From Curvibacter sp. AEP1-3 (GTDB lineage Bacteria; Pseudomonadota; Gammaproteobacteria; Burkholderiales; Burkholderiaceae_C): a stretch of 64,000 nt of DNA. The stretch covers positions 1,860,001 through 1,924,000 of the forward strand of contig NZ_CP015698.1 of assembly GCF_002163715.1 (NCBI RefSeq). Direction: 5' to 3'. This document shows, piece by piece, positions 54,228-62,448 of the stretch. Each line of letters opens with the position of its first letter. Within the stretch, counting starts at the first letter, position 1. Position numbers and translations under genes: made by a program. Under the pieces are notes generated by a model that ran no database searches, was not told the origin of the DNA, and worked only from the letters and a program-made list of their open reading frames with translations.

Positions 54228-54683
54228 GCTTAAAGTCGCGGGTTTGGACAATGCCGGCAGCGTAAGCTCAAATTCCGCACCATCGCGGCTGAGCACTGCG
54301 CGGCGGCCCTCAACCAGACGCAGAGTCCACCCCTCTATCACTGCATCCCCTACCCGCACCGGCTTGGGCGGTTTACCGTCAATCGCAATCAGCGCGCTGC
54401 CGGCGCTGGCATTGCCCACCACGCCCTGCAACACAAAGCGCGATGCCTCCGTGGCCTGGGGCGCCAAGGATGTAGCCTCTTTGGCGGCGGCTGTCGCGCC
54501 CAAGGCTTTGGCGACCGCATTGCTGTCCACCGGCTGGTCGCCCGCACTCGAAGAGGTGGCAGCCAACACCGGGCTGGACGGAAGCTGCCAATGCAAACCC
54601 CAATAAGCGACGCTCAATGCAGCCGCGCTGGATACAACCAGAGCAGCAATGCGCGGGGGCCAGACAGACGTAGCGGATACCAT
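54213..54683 (-). CDS. gspC: GspC-like type II secretion protein
   Basis: 156 residues from the ATG at 54683. One membrane helix (IAALVVSSAAALSVAYWGLH, about 10-30) is followed by an Ala-rich linker and an HR-type periplasmic domain (SRFVLQGVVGNASAGSALIA, PKPVRVGDAVIEGWTLRLVE) as in the N-terminal half of GspC. It lacks the PDZ or coiled-coil C-terminal domain of longer GspC proteins. It is divergent from gspG, 57 bases away, so both share a promoter region. It links the inner-membrane platform to the secretin. Confidence 0.75.
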   Translation of the reverse strand: MVSATSVWPPRIAALVVSSAAALSVAYWGLHWQLPSSPVLAATSSSAGDQPVDSNAVAKALGATAAAKEATSLAPQATEASRFVLQGVVGNASAGSALIAIDGKPPKPVRVGDAVIEGWTLRLVEGRRAVLSRDGAEFELTLPALSKPATLSKKAP

Positions 54684-54740
54684 GGCCGCATTATCATTGA
54701 AGGCACTTGCCTCCACCCGACCGATCCAACGGCACACCCT

Positions 54741-55177
54741 ATGAACCCGCTTCACCGACTCCAGCACGCTGCCCAGCGCGGCTTTACCCTGATCGAACTG
54801 ATGGTGGTGTTGGTCATCATCGGCGTGCTGGCAGCCCTGATCGTGCCCAATGTGCTGGACCGTGCCGACGACGCCCGCGTCACTGCAGCCAAAACCGACA
54901 TCGCCAACCTGAGCCAGGCGCTCAAGCTCTACAAGCTGGATAACCAACACGCTTCCCCACCCCCGAGCAAGGCCTGCAAGCACTGGTAGCCAAGCCCACT
55001 GCAGGCCCCGTGCCCGCCAACTGGCGACCCTACCTCGACAAGCTGCCGGCTGACCCGTGGAACCGTGCCTACCTCTATATCAACCCCGGCCTCAAAGGCG
55101 AGGTGGATGTGATGTCCTTCGGCGCAGACGGCCAGGCCGGAGGCGAAGGCAAAGATGCCGATATCGGCAACTGGTAA
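54741..55177 (+). pseudogene. gspG: Major pseudopilin GspG, frameshifted
   Basis: Starts MNPLHRLQHAAQRGFTLIEL with the prepilin peptidase site G-FTLIE and a normal helix, then reads to LYKLDNQH. Directly after, at 54951-54952, the frame changes. The frame as read ends ASPPPSKACKHW at 54989, while the ancestral continuation PTPEQGLQALVAKPTAGPVP, WRPYLDKLPADPW, NPGLKGEVDVMSFGADGQAG and DADIGNW with TAA at 55175 lies in another frame. Removing GC at 54951-54952 would restore a 144-residue protein, as would adding one base. GspG is essential for pseudopilus assembly, so this is either a loss of function or a sequencing error. The ending overlaps gspH. Confidence 0.85.
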
Positions 55178-55622
55178 ATCGCCCGCATCTTTCTGGCGCA
55201 ATGCAGGCCAGCACGGTTTCACGCTGCTGGAGCTGATGATCGTCGTCGCCATCGTGGGCATGGCATCGGCCATGGTGGCCTTTGCACTGCGTGACAGCGC
55301 CCAGAACCAATTGGACCGCGAAGCCCAGCGCCTGGTAGCCTTGCTCGAATCCGCCCGAGCCGAATCCCGGGCCAGCGGCGTCGCACTGCAGTGGCGCGCC
55401 ACGGCGGAGGGTTTTGAATTCACCAATGGTCTCACCGCCCGCCCCCAGCGCTGGGAGCAAGCCGGTATGCAAGCGCAAAGCGACACGCCGCTGCAACTGG
55501 GCCCGGAGCCGGTGATCGGTCCGCAAAGCCTGCGCCTGTGGAGCCGGGAGGCGCCGGACCGCAGCCGCTGGATCAGCACCGACGGCCTGCGCGCTTTTGA
55601 GGTCCGCAACGCGCCGCCATGA
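55155..55622 (+). CDS. gspH: Minor pseudopilin GspH
   Basis: 155 residues with the pseudopilin cleavage motif QHGFTLLELMIVVAIVGMAS after a short leader, followed by a GspH-type domain (REAQRLVALLESARAESRAS, VALQWRATAEGFEF). It overlaps the end of gspG by 23 bases and gspI by four, so the genes are translationally linked. GspH sits below the pilus tip in the periplasm. Confidence 0.85.
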   Translation: MPISATGKSPASFWRNAGQHGFTLLELMIVVAIVGMASAMVAFALRDSAQNQLDREAQRLVALLESARAESRASGVALQWRATAEGFEFTNGLTARPQRWEQAGMQAQSDTPLQLGPEPVIGPQSLRLWSREAPDRSRWISTDGLRAFEVRNAPP

Positions 55623-55993
55623 ACACGGGCAAACCCTTAAACCGCCGTCGCGGCTTCACCCTGATCGAAGTGCTGGTGGCGCTTGCCATCGTGGCAGTGA
55701 CCCTGATCGCCGGATTGCGAGCCAGCGCCACCATGACGCGCAGCACCGAACGCCAAAGCAGCCGGGTGCTGGCCCAGCTCTGCGCCGAGAACGCCCTGGT
55801 GCAAATCCGCCTCAGCCGCCAATTGCCTGACGTAAGCGACAACACCCAGGAGTGCACCCAAGGCGGACAGACCCTGGAGCTGCGCCTGTTGGTGCAGGCC
55901 ACGCCTAACCCGAATTTCCGGCGGGTGGAAGCGCGCGTGGCCCAGTCAGGCACCGCCCTGTTGCAACTGAGCACTGTGGTGGGCCGGTACTGA
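55619..55993 (+). CDS. gspI: Minor pseudopilin GspI
   Basis: 124 residues with the leader RRRGFTLIEVLVALAIVAVT and a short C-terminal domain; a lone Cys pair (CAENALVQ, NTQECTQGG) may form a disulfide. GspI, GspJ and GspK form the pseudopilus tip complex. ATGA overlap with gspH and a one-base overlap with gspJ. Confidence 0.85.
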   Translation: MNTGKPLNRRRGFTLIEVLVALAIVAVTLIAGLRASATMTRSTERQSSRVLAQLCAENALVQIRLSRQLPDVSDNTQECTQGGQTLELRLLVQATPNPNFRRVEARVAQSGTALLQLSTVVGRY

Positions 55994-56703
55994 TGCGCCC
56001 ATCCGTCCTCCGCCGTAACCGCAGCTCCGGAATGCGGGGCTTCACGCTCATCGAACTGCTGGTTGCGCTGGCCGTCATGGCCTTGATGGCCACCATGGGC
56101 TGGCAGGCGCTCGGCGGCATGCAACAGGCCAAGGAAGTCAACCGCAGCCACAACGACGCTGTGCTCACCACCGAAGACGGCCTCAACCAATGGACCGCCG
56201 ATCTGGACGCCGTGCTGGAACTCCCCCAAACCCGCAGCCTGGAATGGGATGGCCGCGCCCTGCGACTCACACGCCGCAGTGTGCAGGACGGGGACGGCGC
56301 CATCGTCGTGACCTGGACCCGCGCCGAGCGCGAGGGCCAAGCCCGCTGGCTGCGCTGGCAATCTGGCCCGGTGCAGACCCGCGAGGCTTGGCAAGCCGCA
56401 TGGGCAGCCGCAGCTGCATGGGCCCAGGGTGCGGAAGGCAGCATCAGGGGCGCCAACAACTCCTCTGGGAACGAGCCCAGCTTGCGTCAGCGCGAGGTGT
56501 CGGTGGTGGCGCTCGATGGCTGGCAGCTGTTCTTTTACCGGGGAGGCGCTTGGAGCAACCCGCTCTCCAGCACCGGCGCACAAGACAGCTCCGTCATCCC
56601 TGATGGCGTGCGCTTGGTGCTCACCCTCCCCCCCCGCCATCCGCTGGCGGGCACGGTGGTGCGCGATTGGGCCCGCAGCACCTTAACCGGAGCCGCTCAA
56701 TGA
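55993..56703 (+). CDS. gspJ: Minor pseudopilin GspJ
   Basis: 236 residues. Leader MRGFTLIELLVALAVMALMA with the usual Glu at +5, then ALGGMQQAKEVNRSHNDAV and a long C-terminal domain of GspJ size. It overlaps gspK by ATGA. It contributes to the tip complex with GspI and GspK. Confidence 0.85.
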   Translation: MRPSVLRRNRSSGMRGFTLIELLVALAVMALMATMGWQALGGMQQAKEVNRSHNDAVLTTEDGLNQWTADLDAVLELPQTRSLEWDGRALRLTRRSVQDGDGAIVVTWTRAEREGQARWLRWQSGPVQTREAWQAAWAAAAAWAQGAEGSIRGANNSSGNEPSLRQREVSVVALDGWQLFFYRGGAWSNPLSSTGAQDSSVIPDGVRLVLTLPPRHPLAGTVVRDWARSTLTGAAQ

Positions 56704-57731
56704 CGGGTACCGGTCGCAAACCACTCCGCACAGCGGGGCATCAAGGTGCAGCCATCCTGACAGCCCTGCTGCTGATGGCGCTGGTAGCCACACTCAGCAC
56801 CGCCGCCTTGTGGCAGCAGGCGCGTGCTTATGACCTCGAAGCCTCCGAGCGTGCGCGGGTGCAAGCCAACTGGATACTGCACGGCACCACCGACTGGGCC
56901 CGCCTCATCTTGCGGGAGGACGCCCGCTCCGGCGCGGTGGACCACCTCGGCGAGCCCTGGGCCATCACCTTGCAGGAGGCCAAGCTCAGCACATTCCTCG
57001 CCAATGGCGCCGTGGGCGATGAGCCACTGGCGAGCGATGCGCTGCAAAACGCCTACCTCTCCGGCAGCATCACCGACCTGCAGTCGCGACTGAATGTGAC
57101 CAACCTCGTGCTGGACCAGCAGACTCACGGACCGACCCTGCGCGCATTCGGCCGCTTGTTTGAAGCGCTACAGATTCCCCCAGCGGAATTGCAACTACTG
57201 GTAACAAATTTGCGGGCTGGACTGGAGCCCCCCGAAGGCAGTCCCGCGGCAGCCAACACCACCCGCAACTCCAGTACTGCCGCGACGCGCCCGGCCAACG
57301 GCATTCCCCTCATTCCGCGAAGCCTGGATCAGATGCGATGGTTGGGTCTGTCTGCACGCTCCGTCGCCCTGCTGCGACCCTACGTAGTGGTCCTCCCGGA
57401 CCGGACGACTGTCAATATCAACACCGCTCCCTCGCTGGTGCTGCAAGCCATTACGCAGGGACTGGATGCCGGCAATGCCCAGCGACTGATAGACACCCGG
57501 GCCAAGACCCCTTTTCGCAGTCTGGCCGATGCGGCCAGCGCCATCGGGCAAGCCGAAAGTACCTTCAGTGAGAACCTCCACAGCGTGAACTCGCGCTTTT
57601 TCGAAGTGCGTGTGCGACTTCGCATGGGTACCTTGACAACCCAAGAGCGCACCGTGGTGCAACGCGAAGGTTTGCTGGCAAGACCCCTCTGGAAAGAGCG
57701 CGAGGCGCCCCTGGATGCCTCCGTACAATGA
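56700..57731 (+). CDS. gspK: Minor pseudopilin GspK
   Basis: 343 residues from the ATG at 56700. The signal GHQGAAILTALLLMALVATL carries the GspK-type leader without the +5 Glu, and the alpha domain follows (SDLQ-type segment SLRFQ is present as ITDLQSRLNVTNLV). The KEYL-like helix-hairpin region NINTAPSLVLQAITQGLDAG is typical. It caps the pseudopilus. Confidence 0.85.
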   Translation: MTGTGRKPLRTAGHQGAAILTALLLMALVATLSTAALWQQARAYDLEASERARVQANWILHGTTDWARLILREDARSGAVDHLGEPWAITLQEAKLSTFLANGAVGDEPLASDALQNAYLSGSITDLQSRLNVTNLVLDQQTHGPTLRAFGRLFEALQIPPAELQLLVTNLRAGLEPPEGSPAAANTTRNSSTAATRPANGIPLIPRSLDQMRWLGLSARSVALLRPYVVVLPDRTTVNINTAPSLVLQAITQGLDAGNAQRLIDTRAKTPFRSLADAASAIGQAESTFSENLHSVNSRFFEVRVRLRMGTLTTQERTVVQREGLLARPLWKEREAPLDASVQ

Positions 57732-57738
57732 AAGATCC

Positions 57739-58950
57739 ATGCGCACGCTCCTTGTCATGCCCCCAGCCCCCCACGCACCAGATGGTGCGATGTGGGATTG
57801 CGTGCGCAGCGACATCCTGCAGTCCACACAGCAAAGCGCCGCTACCCCAGCCGCAAGCGGCAACGCAGAGACCATACTGATCGTCCCGGCATCAGCCCTG
57901 TCCTGGCACCGGGTGAGCCTGCCGCCCGGCTTGTTGGTGCGTAACGGACAAGCTCGCAACCCGGCCAAACTGCGCGCCGTGCTGGAGGGCTTGCTGGAAG
58001 ACCAGCTGCTGGATGAACCCGCGCAGCTGCATCTGGCAGTTCAAGCGAACGCCGGCGAATCCGGCGCCCTCTGGGTGGCTGCCTGCCAAAAGGTGTGGCT
58101 CAAGAACACGTTAAGCGCGCTGACGGGTGCCGGGCACACCGTACGCCGCATTGCCCCCGAATGGGCTCCATCGACCCTCGAGGACAACCCTGCCACGCTC
58201 TGGCTCACCGGTGAGGCAGAGAGCGCCGAACTGGTATGGACGGACCACGCTGGTGTGCACCGCCGCATCGTGCCTCTCAGCAACACAGGCGCGGGTATAG
58301 CGCCGGCCGCTTTGCCCACAGACGCCGCCGTGTACGCGGAGCCGGCCTGCGCCGCTCTGGCCGAGCAGCTGCTGCACCGCGAAGCCACTGTGCAGCACCG
58401 CGCCCAACGGCTGCAAAACTGCACTGATACCGACTGGAACCTCGCCCAAGGGGAATTCGCCACCCGCAACGCCGCACTACGCCGTGCGGGTGACGCTGCG
58501 CTGATGCTGTGGCAGGCGCCCGCATGGCGGCCTGCCCGCTGGGCATTTGCGCTGCTCTGTGCCGTTCAGGTCGCAGGCCTGAACGCACAAGCATGGCAAG
58601 CCCGCCAAGCCCTGAGCAGCCAGCGCAGCGCCATCCAGAACGTGCTGCTCACCACTTTTCCCAACACGACGGTGGTGGTGGATGCGCCGCTCCAAATGCA
58701 ACGCGCCGTAGACGCATTAGGCCAAAGCAGTGGCCAGGCCCAATCGCGCGACCTGGAGCGCATGTTGGAGGCTTTTGGCGCGCTGGCGCCCGCCAATGGT
58801 GCGCCAGCAGCTATTGAATTTGTAGCGGGAGAGCTGCGCTTGAGCGCTTTCAATGCAGACGCCGAGGACACACAGCGCCTGCGCGACGGACTGCAATCCC
58901 GCGGCTACCGCACCCGCCTGGACGGCAACGCCCTGGTGGTCAGCCCATGA
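57739..58950 (+). CDS. gspL: GspL inner-membrane platform protein
   Basis: 403 residues from the ATG at 57739 (MRTLLVMPPAPHA); an ATG eight codons earlier is possible. The cytoplasmic part is actin-like (LIVPASALSWHRVSLPPGLL), one membrane helix is at about 266-286 (ARWAFALLCAVQVAGLNAQA) and a ferredoxin-like periplasmic part ends the protein. It binds GspE and GspM. It overlaps gspM by ATGA. A sequence near 58810 resembles a very diverged palindromic repeat. Confidence 0.83.
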   Translation: MRTLLVMPPAPHAPDGAMWDCVRSDILQSTQQSAATPAASGNAETILIVPASALSWHRVSLPPGLLVRNGQARNPAKLRAVLEGLLEDQLLDEPAQLHLAVQANAGESGALWVAACQKVWLKNTLSALTGAGHTVRRIAPEWAPSTLEDNPATLWLTGEAESAELVWTDHAGVHRRIVPLSNTGAGIAPAALPTDAAVYAEPACAALAEQLLHREATVQHRAQRLQNCTDTDWNLAQGEFATRNAALRRAGDAALMLWQAPAWRPARWAFALLCAVQVAGLNAQAWQARQALSSQRSAIQNVLLTTFPNTTVVVDAPLQMQRAVDALGQSSGQAQSRDLERMLEAFGALAPANGAPAAIEFVAGELRLSAFNADAEDTQRLRDGLQSRGYRTRLDGNALVVSP

Positions 58951-59435
58951 GCCGCAGCGACACATCCCCCTCGGCCGCCGCACTCTGGTGGGCACAACGC
59001 CCGGCCCGTGAGCAGCGCTTGCTGACCCTGGCAGCCGTGTTGGTGCTGGGTGCATTGCTCTGGACCGTGGGCATCGCACCGGCCCTGCGCACCGTCAAAG
59101 CCTACCCTGCCCAGCGTGGCACGCTGGATGCACAGCTGCAGTCCATGCAAGCCTTGCAGATGCGCGCGCAGAACCTCAAAGGCCAGCCCGCCGTCGATGG
59201 CCGTGCCGCGCAAGCCGCCTTGCAAAGCGCTGTGGCAAGCCTGGGCACCAAGGCCAACCTGTTGGTCATCGGGCAGCAAGCGACCGTCACCTTCAAAGGC
59301 CTGGACGCTGCCGTGCTGGCACAGTGGCTGACTCGCACCCGCAGCGAGGCGCGTCTGGTACCCGCACAAGCCAAGCTGAGCCGTGAGGGCAGCAGCTGGA
59401 GCGGCACCGTGCAATTCAACTTGCCGGGAGGCTGA
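58947..59435 (+). CDS. gspM: GspM inner-membrane platform protein
   Basis: 162 residues with a membrane helix (about 29-47, LLTLAAVLVLGALLWTVGIA) and a periplasmic ferredoxin-like domain, the standard small GspM layout. It pairs with GspL. Confidence 0.82.
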   Translation: MSRSDTSPSAAALWWAQRPAREQRLLTLAAVLVLGALLWTVGIAPALRTVKAYPAQRGTLDAQLQSMQALQMRAQNLKGQPAVDGRAAQAALQSAVASLGTKANLLVIGQQATVTFKGLDAAVLAQWLTRTRSEARLVPAQAKLSREGSSWSGTVQFNLPGG

Positions 59436-59439
59436 GACC

Positions 59440-60300
59440 ATGGCCGCAAACCCGCTATTGCTCCGCACCCCCCTGCCCGTGCTCACAGAGCGGGCGAGCA
59501 GCGTGCGCACCTCGCGCTATCGCGCACCGTGGGTCTGGGCTGTCAGCGGCATCACCCTGGGCCTGCTGGCCGGAGCATTGGTGTTTGCACCTGCGCGTTG
59601 GCTAGCCGCGGGACTGGATTGGGCGGGCTCACCTTTGCAACTGCACAACGCCCAGGGCACGCTCTGGAATGGAAGCGGCCAGCTGACATTCCAAAGCGAC
59701 GCCCAAGGCAGTACCGCTCTGCCGGGTCAGCTGGAATGGACCTTGCGCCCGGCATGGATTCACCAGCAACCCGGCCTGCGCGTGCAATGGCGTGCCGACT
59801 GCTGCCTTAGCCAGCCGTGGGTCTGGCGTATCAGCACCGACCTGCAGGCCTTACAGCTCCAGACCGACGACCTGCCTTCCAGCCAGCCTCTGCGGATGCC
59901 GGCATCTATGCTGACCGGACTGGGCACGCCCTGGAACACCTTGCAACCCCAAGGCCGGCTGGAACTCAGCACACGCGCACTGGACATTCGGGGAGGTACC
60001 GAGGGCTTGCAACTACAAGGTGCCCTGCAGCTCGATGCTCTGGGCGTGAGCACCAGCCTGTCCACCCTGAAGCCCATAGGGAGCTACCGATTTGCCTTGC
60101 ACGGGGCCACCCATCCGAATCTGACCTTGAGCACGTTGGAAGGGGCTTTGCAGTTGCGTGGAAGCGGTGTCATCCAGAACCGGCGTGTTGTTTTTGACGG
60201 AGAAGCGACCGCCGCTGATGGCCGGGAAGATGCGCTTTCCAATTTGCTGAATATCATCGGGCAGCGCCAAGGCGCAAGGTCTCTGATTCACCTGGGTTAA
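59440..60300 (+). CDS. gspN: GspN type II secretion protein
   Basis: 286 residues from the ATG at 59440 (GGGAGG upstream). A membrane helix at about 30-50 (APWVWAVSGITLGLLAGALV) is followed by a GspN domain (DWAGSPLQLHNAQGTLWNGS, LEWTLRPAWIHQQPGLRVQW, ALQLRGSGVIQNRRVVFDGE). GspN is found only in some systems and its role is not settled. Confidence 0.8.
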   Translation: MAANPLLLRTPLPVLTERASSVRTSRYRAPWVWAVSGITLGLLAGALVFAPARWLAAGLDWAGSPLQLHNAQGTLWNGSGQLTFQSDAQGSTALPGQLEWTLRPAWIHQQPGLRVQWRADCCLSQPWVWRISTDLQALQLQTDDLPSSQPLRMPASMLTGLGTPWNTLQPQGRLELSTRALDIRGGTEGLQLQGALQLDALGVSTSLSTLKPIGSYRFALHGATHPNLTLSTLEGALQLRGSGVIQNRRVVFDGEATAADGREDALSNLLNIIGQRQGARSLIHLG

Positions 60301-60303
60301 GGA

Positions 60304-62439
60304 ATGCCACAACAACATCAGCCCCCGCAACGGCGCATCACCACCATTGCTATTCAATTGATAGCTGCTGGCGCACTGTGCACGGGCGCCAGTGGCCTAT
60401 TTAGCACCCAATCTTGGGCGCAGACAAATGCAGGGACTCCGGCAGCCAAGCGCGGCGAACCGATTACTCTGAACTTCAGCAACGCCGAGATCGAAGCCGT
60501 GGCCCGCACCATGGCCACCCTCACTGGGCGCAATGTGGTGGTGGATCCCCGCGTCAAAGGCACCATGACACTGGTGTCGGACAGCCCCATGTCCCCCGCC
60601 CGCGCATACAACCACTTTCTGGCCGTGTTGCGCACCATGGGCTACACCGTGGTGCAGGCCGACGGTCTCGACAAAGTGGTGCCTGAGGCAGACGCCAAAT
60701 TGTTGGGCGGCAGCGTAGCCTCCACCGACAGCGGCATGGCCAACGCGCCGGGCAACCAGCTGGTGACGCAAATCATCAAGCTGCAGTTCGAAAACGCGAA
60801 CAACCTGGTGGCGGTGCTGCGCCCGCTGATCAACCCCAACAACCCGATCAATGTGAACCCGGCGACCAATTCGCTGGTGATCACCGACTACGCCGACAAC
60901 CTGAGGCGCCTGGCCCGCATCGTGGCAGCGCTGGATGTGCCCAATGCCACGGATGTGGAAGTCATAACGCTTAAGAATGCCAGTGCCACGGACCTCGCAC
61001 CCTTGGTGTTGCGGCTGATGGAAAGCTCCGGTGCGGGCGCCGCTGGTGGAACCACGGATGCGAGCTTCAAGACGACTGTGGTCGCTGAACCCCGTAGCAA
61101 CACCTTGATCGTGCGTGCAGCCAACCAAGCCCGCCTGGCTTTGGCACGCAACCTGATCGACAAGCTAGACCAGCCGATGGCGGGGGCTAATGGCGCAGCA
61201 GGCAACATTTATGTGGTCTACCTGAAGAACGCGAACGCCACCCAACTGGCTACCACCCTGCGCGCGGCCATCAGTGCGGCAGGTTCGACAAGCAGCAGTT
61301 CGCCTTCACCGGCTACCCCAACGGCTGCCGCCACGCCGGGAGCTGGCGGCGCCAACCTGGGCGCAGCCGCAGCACCCAGCACCGGCGGGCAGATCCAGGC
61401 CGACCCGGCCACCAACTCCCTCATCATCACTGCCAGCGAACCGCAGTACCGGCAGTTACGCGCCGTCATCGACAAGCTCGATGCCCGCCGCGCGCAGGTG
61501 TTTGTGGAAAGCCTGATTGCCGAGGTGAGCGCCGACAAGGCGGCGGAATTCGGCATTCAGTGGCAAGGCGCGCTGGGCAATGCAGGCGACAGCGCCATCG
61601 GTGTGCTGGGCACCAACTTCGGCAGCGCGGGCAGCAACATCATCAGCCTGGCCACCGCGGGTGCATCCGGCACCGTGTCACCCGCCAAGGGGCTGAACAT
61701 AGGCGTGGCGAACCGGACGAATGGGGTGTATGTGCTGGGATTTCTGGCCCGATTCCTGGAATCGACCGGTAGCGGCAATGTGCTCTCCACCCCCAATTTG
61801 CTGACCCTGGACAACGAAGAGGCCAAGATCGTCATCGGGCAGAACGTGCCCTTTGTGACCGGGCAGTTCACCAACACCGGCAGCAACGGTGGCAGCGTGA
61901 ACCCCTTCCAGACGATTGAACGCAAGGACGTAGGCCTGACACTCAAGGTCAAACCGCAAATCAGTGAGAACGGCACCATCAAGCTGGCGATTTACCAGGA
62001 GGTCTCCAGTGTCTTGGCCTCCACCGCCGGCGCTGCCAATGGCCCGACGACCAACAAACGCACCATCGAATCCAACGTGCTGGTGGAAGACGGCGCGGTG
62101 GTGGTGCTGGGTGGACTGCTGCAAGACGAGTACGCCGGCAATCAGGAAAAAGTGCCGGGTCTTGCCGATGTGCCGTGGTTCGGCAACCTGTTCAAGAGCG
62201 AATCCCGCAGCCGCAAGAAAACCAACCTGATGGTGTTTCTGCGCCCGGTGGTGGTGCGAGATGCCACGGCCACTCAGGCACTATCTAACGAACGTTATGA
62301 GCAGATGCGCAGCTCCCAGCAGGGCGCCCAACCGGAGCCCAGCAATACGATGCCGGTCAATGAGGCGCCGGTGTTGCCGGGGCTGCCCGCCAAGCCGGCC
62401 GCTGCGGCGCCTGTGCCGCCGGTAGTGCCTGCGCAATAA
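60304..62439 (+). CDS. gspD: GspD secretin
   Basis: 711 residues. A signal peptide ends near SWAQ (about 40). The N0 domain (ITLNFSNAEIEAVARTMATL) and N1-N3 repeats (LRPLINPNNPINVNPATNSL) follow, and an Ala/Pro/Gly-rich N3 loop, then the secretin domain with VEVITLKNASATDL, AQVFVESLIAEVSADKAAEF, NVLSTPNLLTLDNEEAKIVI, VGLTLKVKPQISENGTIKL and VVVLGGLLQDEY. It makes the outer-membrane channel. The signal peptide segment QLIAAGALCTGASGLFS is encoded by a palindromic repeat. Confidence 0.94.
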   Translation: MPQQHQPPQRRITTIAIQLIAAGALCTGASGLFSTQSWAQTNAGTPAAKRGEPITLNFSNAEIEAVARTMATLTGRNVVVDPRVKGTMTLVSDSPMSPARAYNHFLAVLRTMGYTVVQADGLDKVVPEADAKLLGGSVASTDSGMANAPGNQLVTQIIKLQFENANNLVAVLRPLINPNNPINVNPATNSLVITDYADNLRRLARIVAALDVPNATDVEVITLKNASATDLAPLVLRLMESSGAGAAGGTTDASFKTTVVAEPRSNTLIVRAANQARLALARNLIDKLDQPMAGANGAAGNIYVVYLKNANATQLATTLRAAISAAGSTSSSSPSPATPTAAATPGAGGANLGAAAAPSTGGQIQADPATNSLIITASEPQYRQLRAVIDKLDARRAQVFVESLIAEVSADKAAEFGIQWQGALGNAGDSAIGVLGTNFGSAGSNIISLATAGASGTVSPAKGLNIGVANRTNGVYVLGFLARFLESTGSGNVLSTPNLLTLDNEEAKIVIGQNVPFVTGQFTNTGSNGGSVNPFQTIERKDVGLTLKVKPQISENGTIKLAIYQEVSSVLASTAGAANGPTTNKRTIESNVLVEDGAVVVLGGLLQDEYAGNQEKVPGLADVPWFGNLFKSESRSRKKTNLMVFLRPVVVRDATATQALSNERYEQMRSSQQGAQPEPSNTMPVNEAPVLPGLPAKPAAAAPVPPVVPAQ
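60361..60402 (+). repeat. Palindromic repeat copy 7, in frame in the gspD signal peptide
   Basis: ATAGCTGCTGGCGCACTGTG...CGGGCGCCAGTGGCCTATTT. It is translated in the same frame as copy 1 and forms the hydrophobic core of the GspD signal peptide. Confidence 0.75.
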
Positions 62440-62448
62440 GCCCGGCCC

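Noticed and set aside
58810..58850. Eighth copy of the palindromic repeat inside gspL
   Set aside because: GCTATTGAATT and a GAGCGCT end resemble the long form of the repeat, but the middle does not align, so it was not counted.
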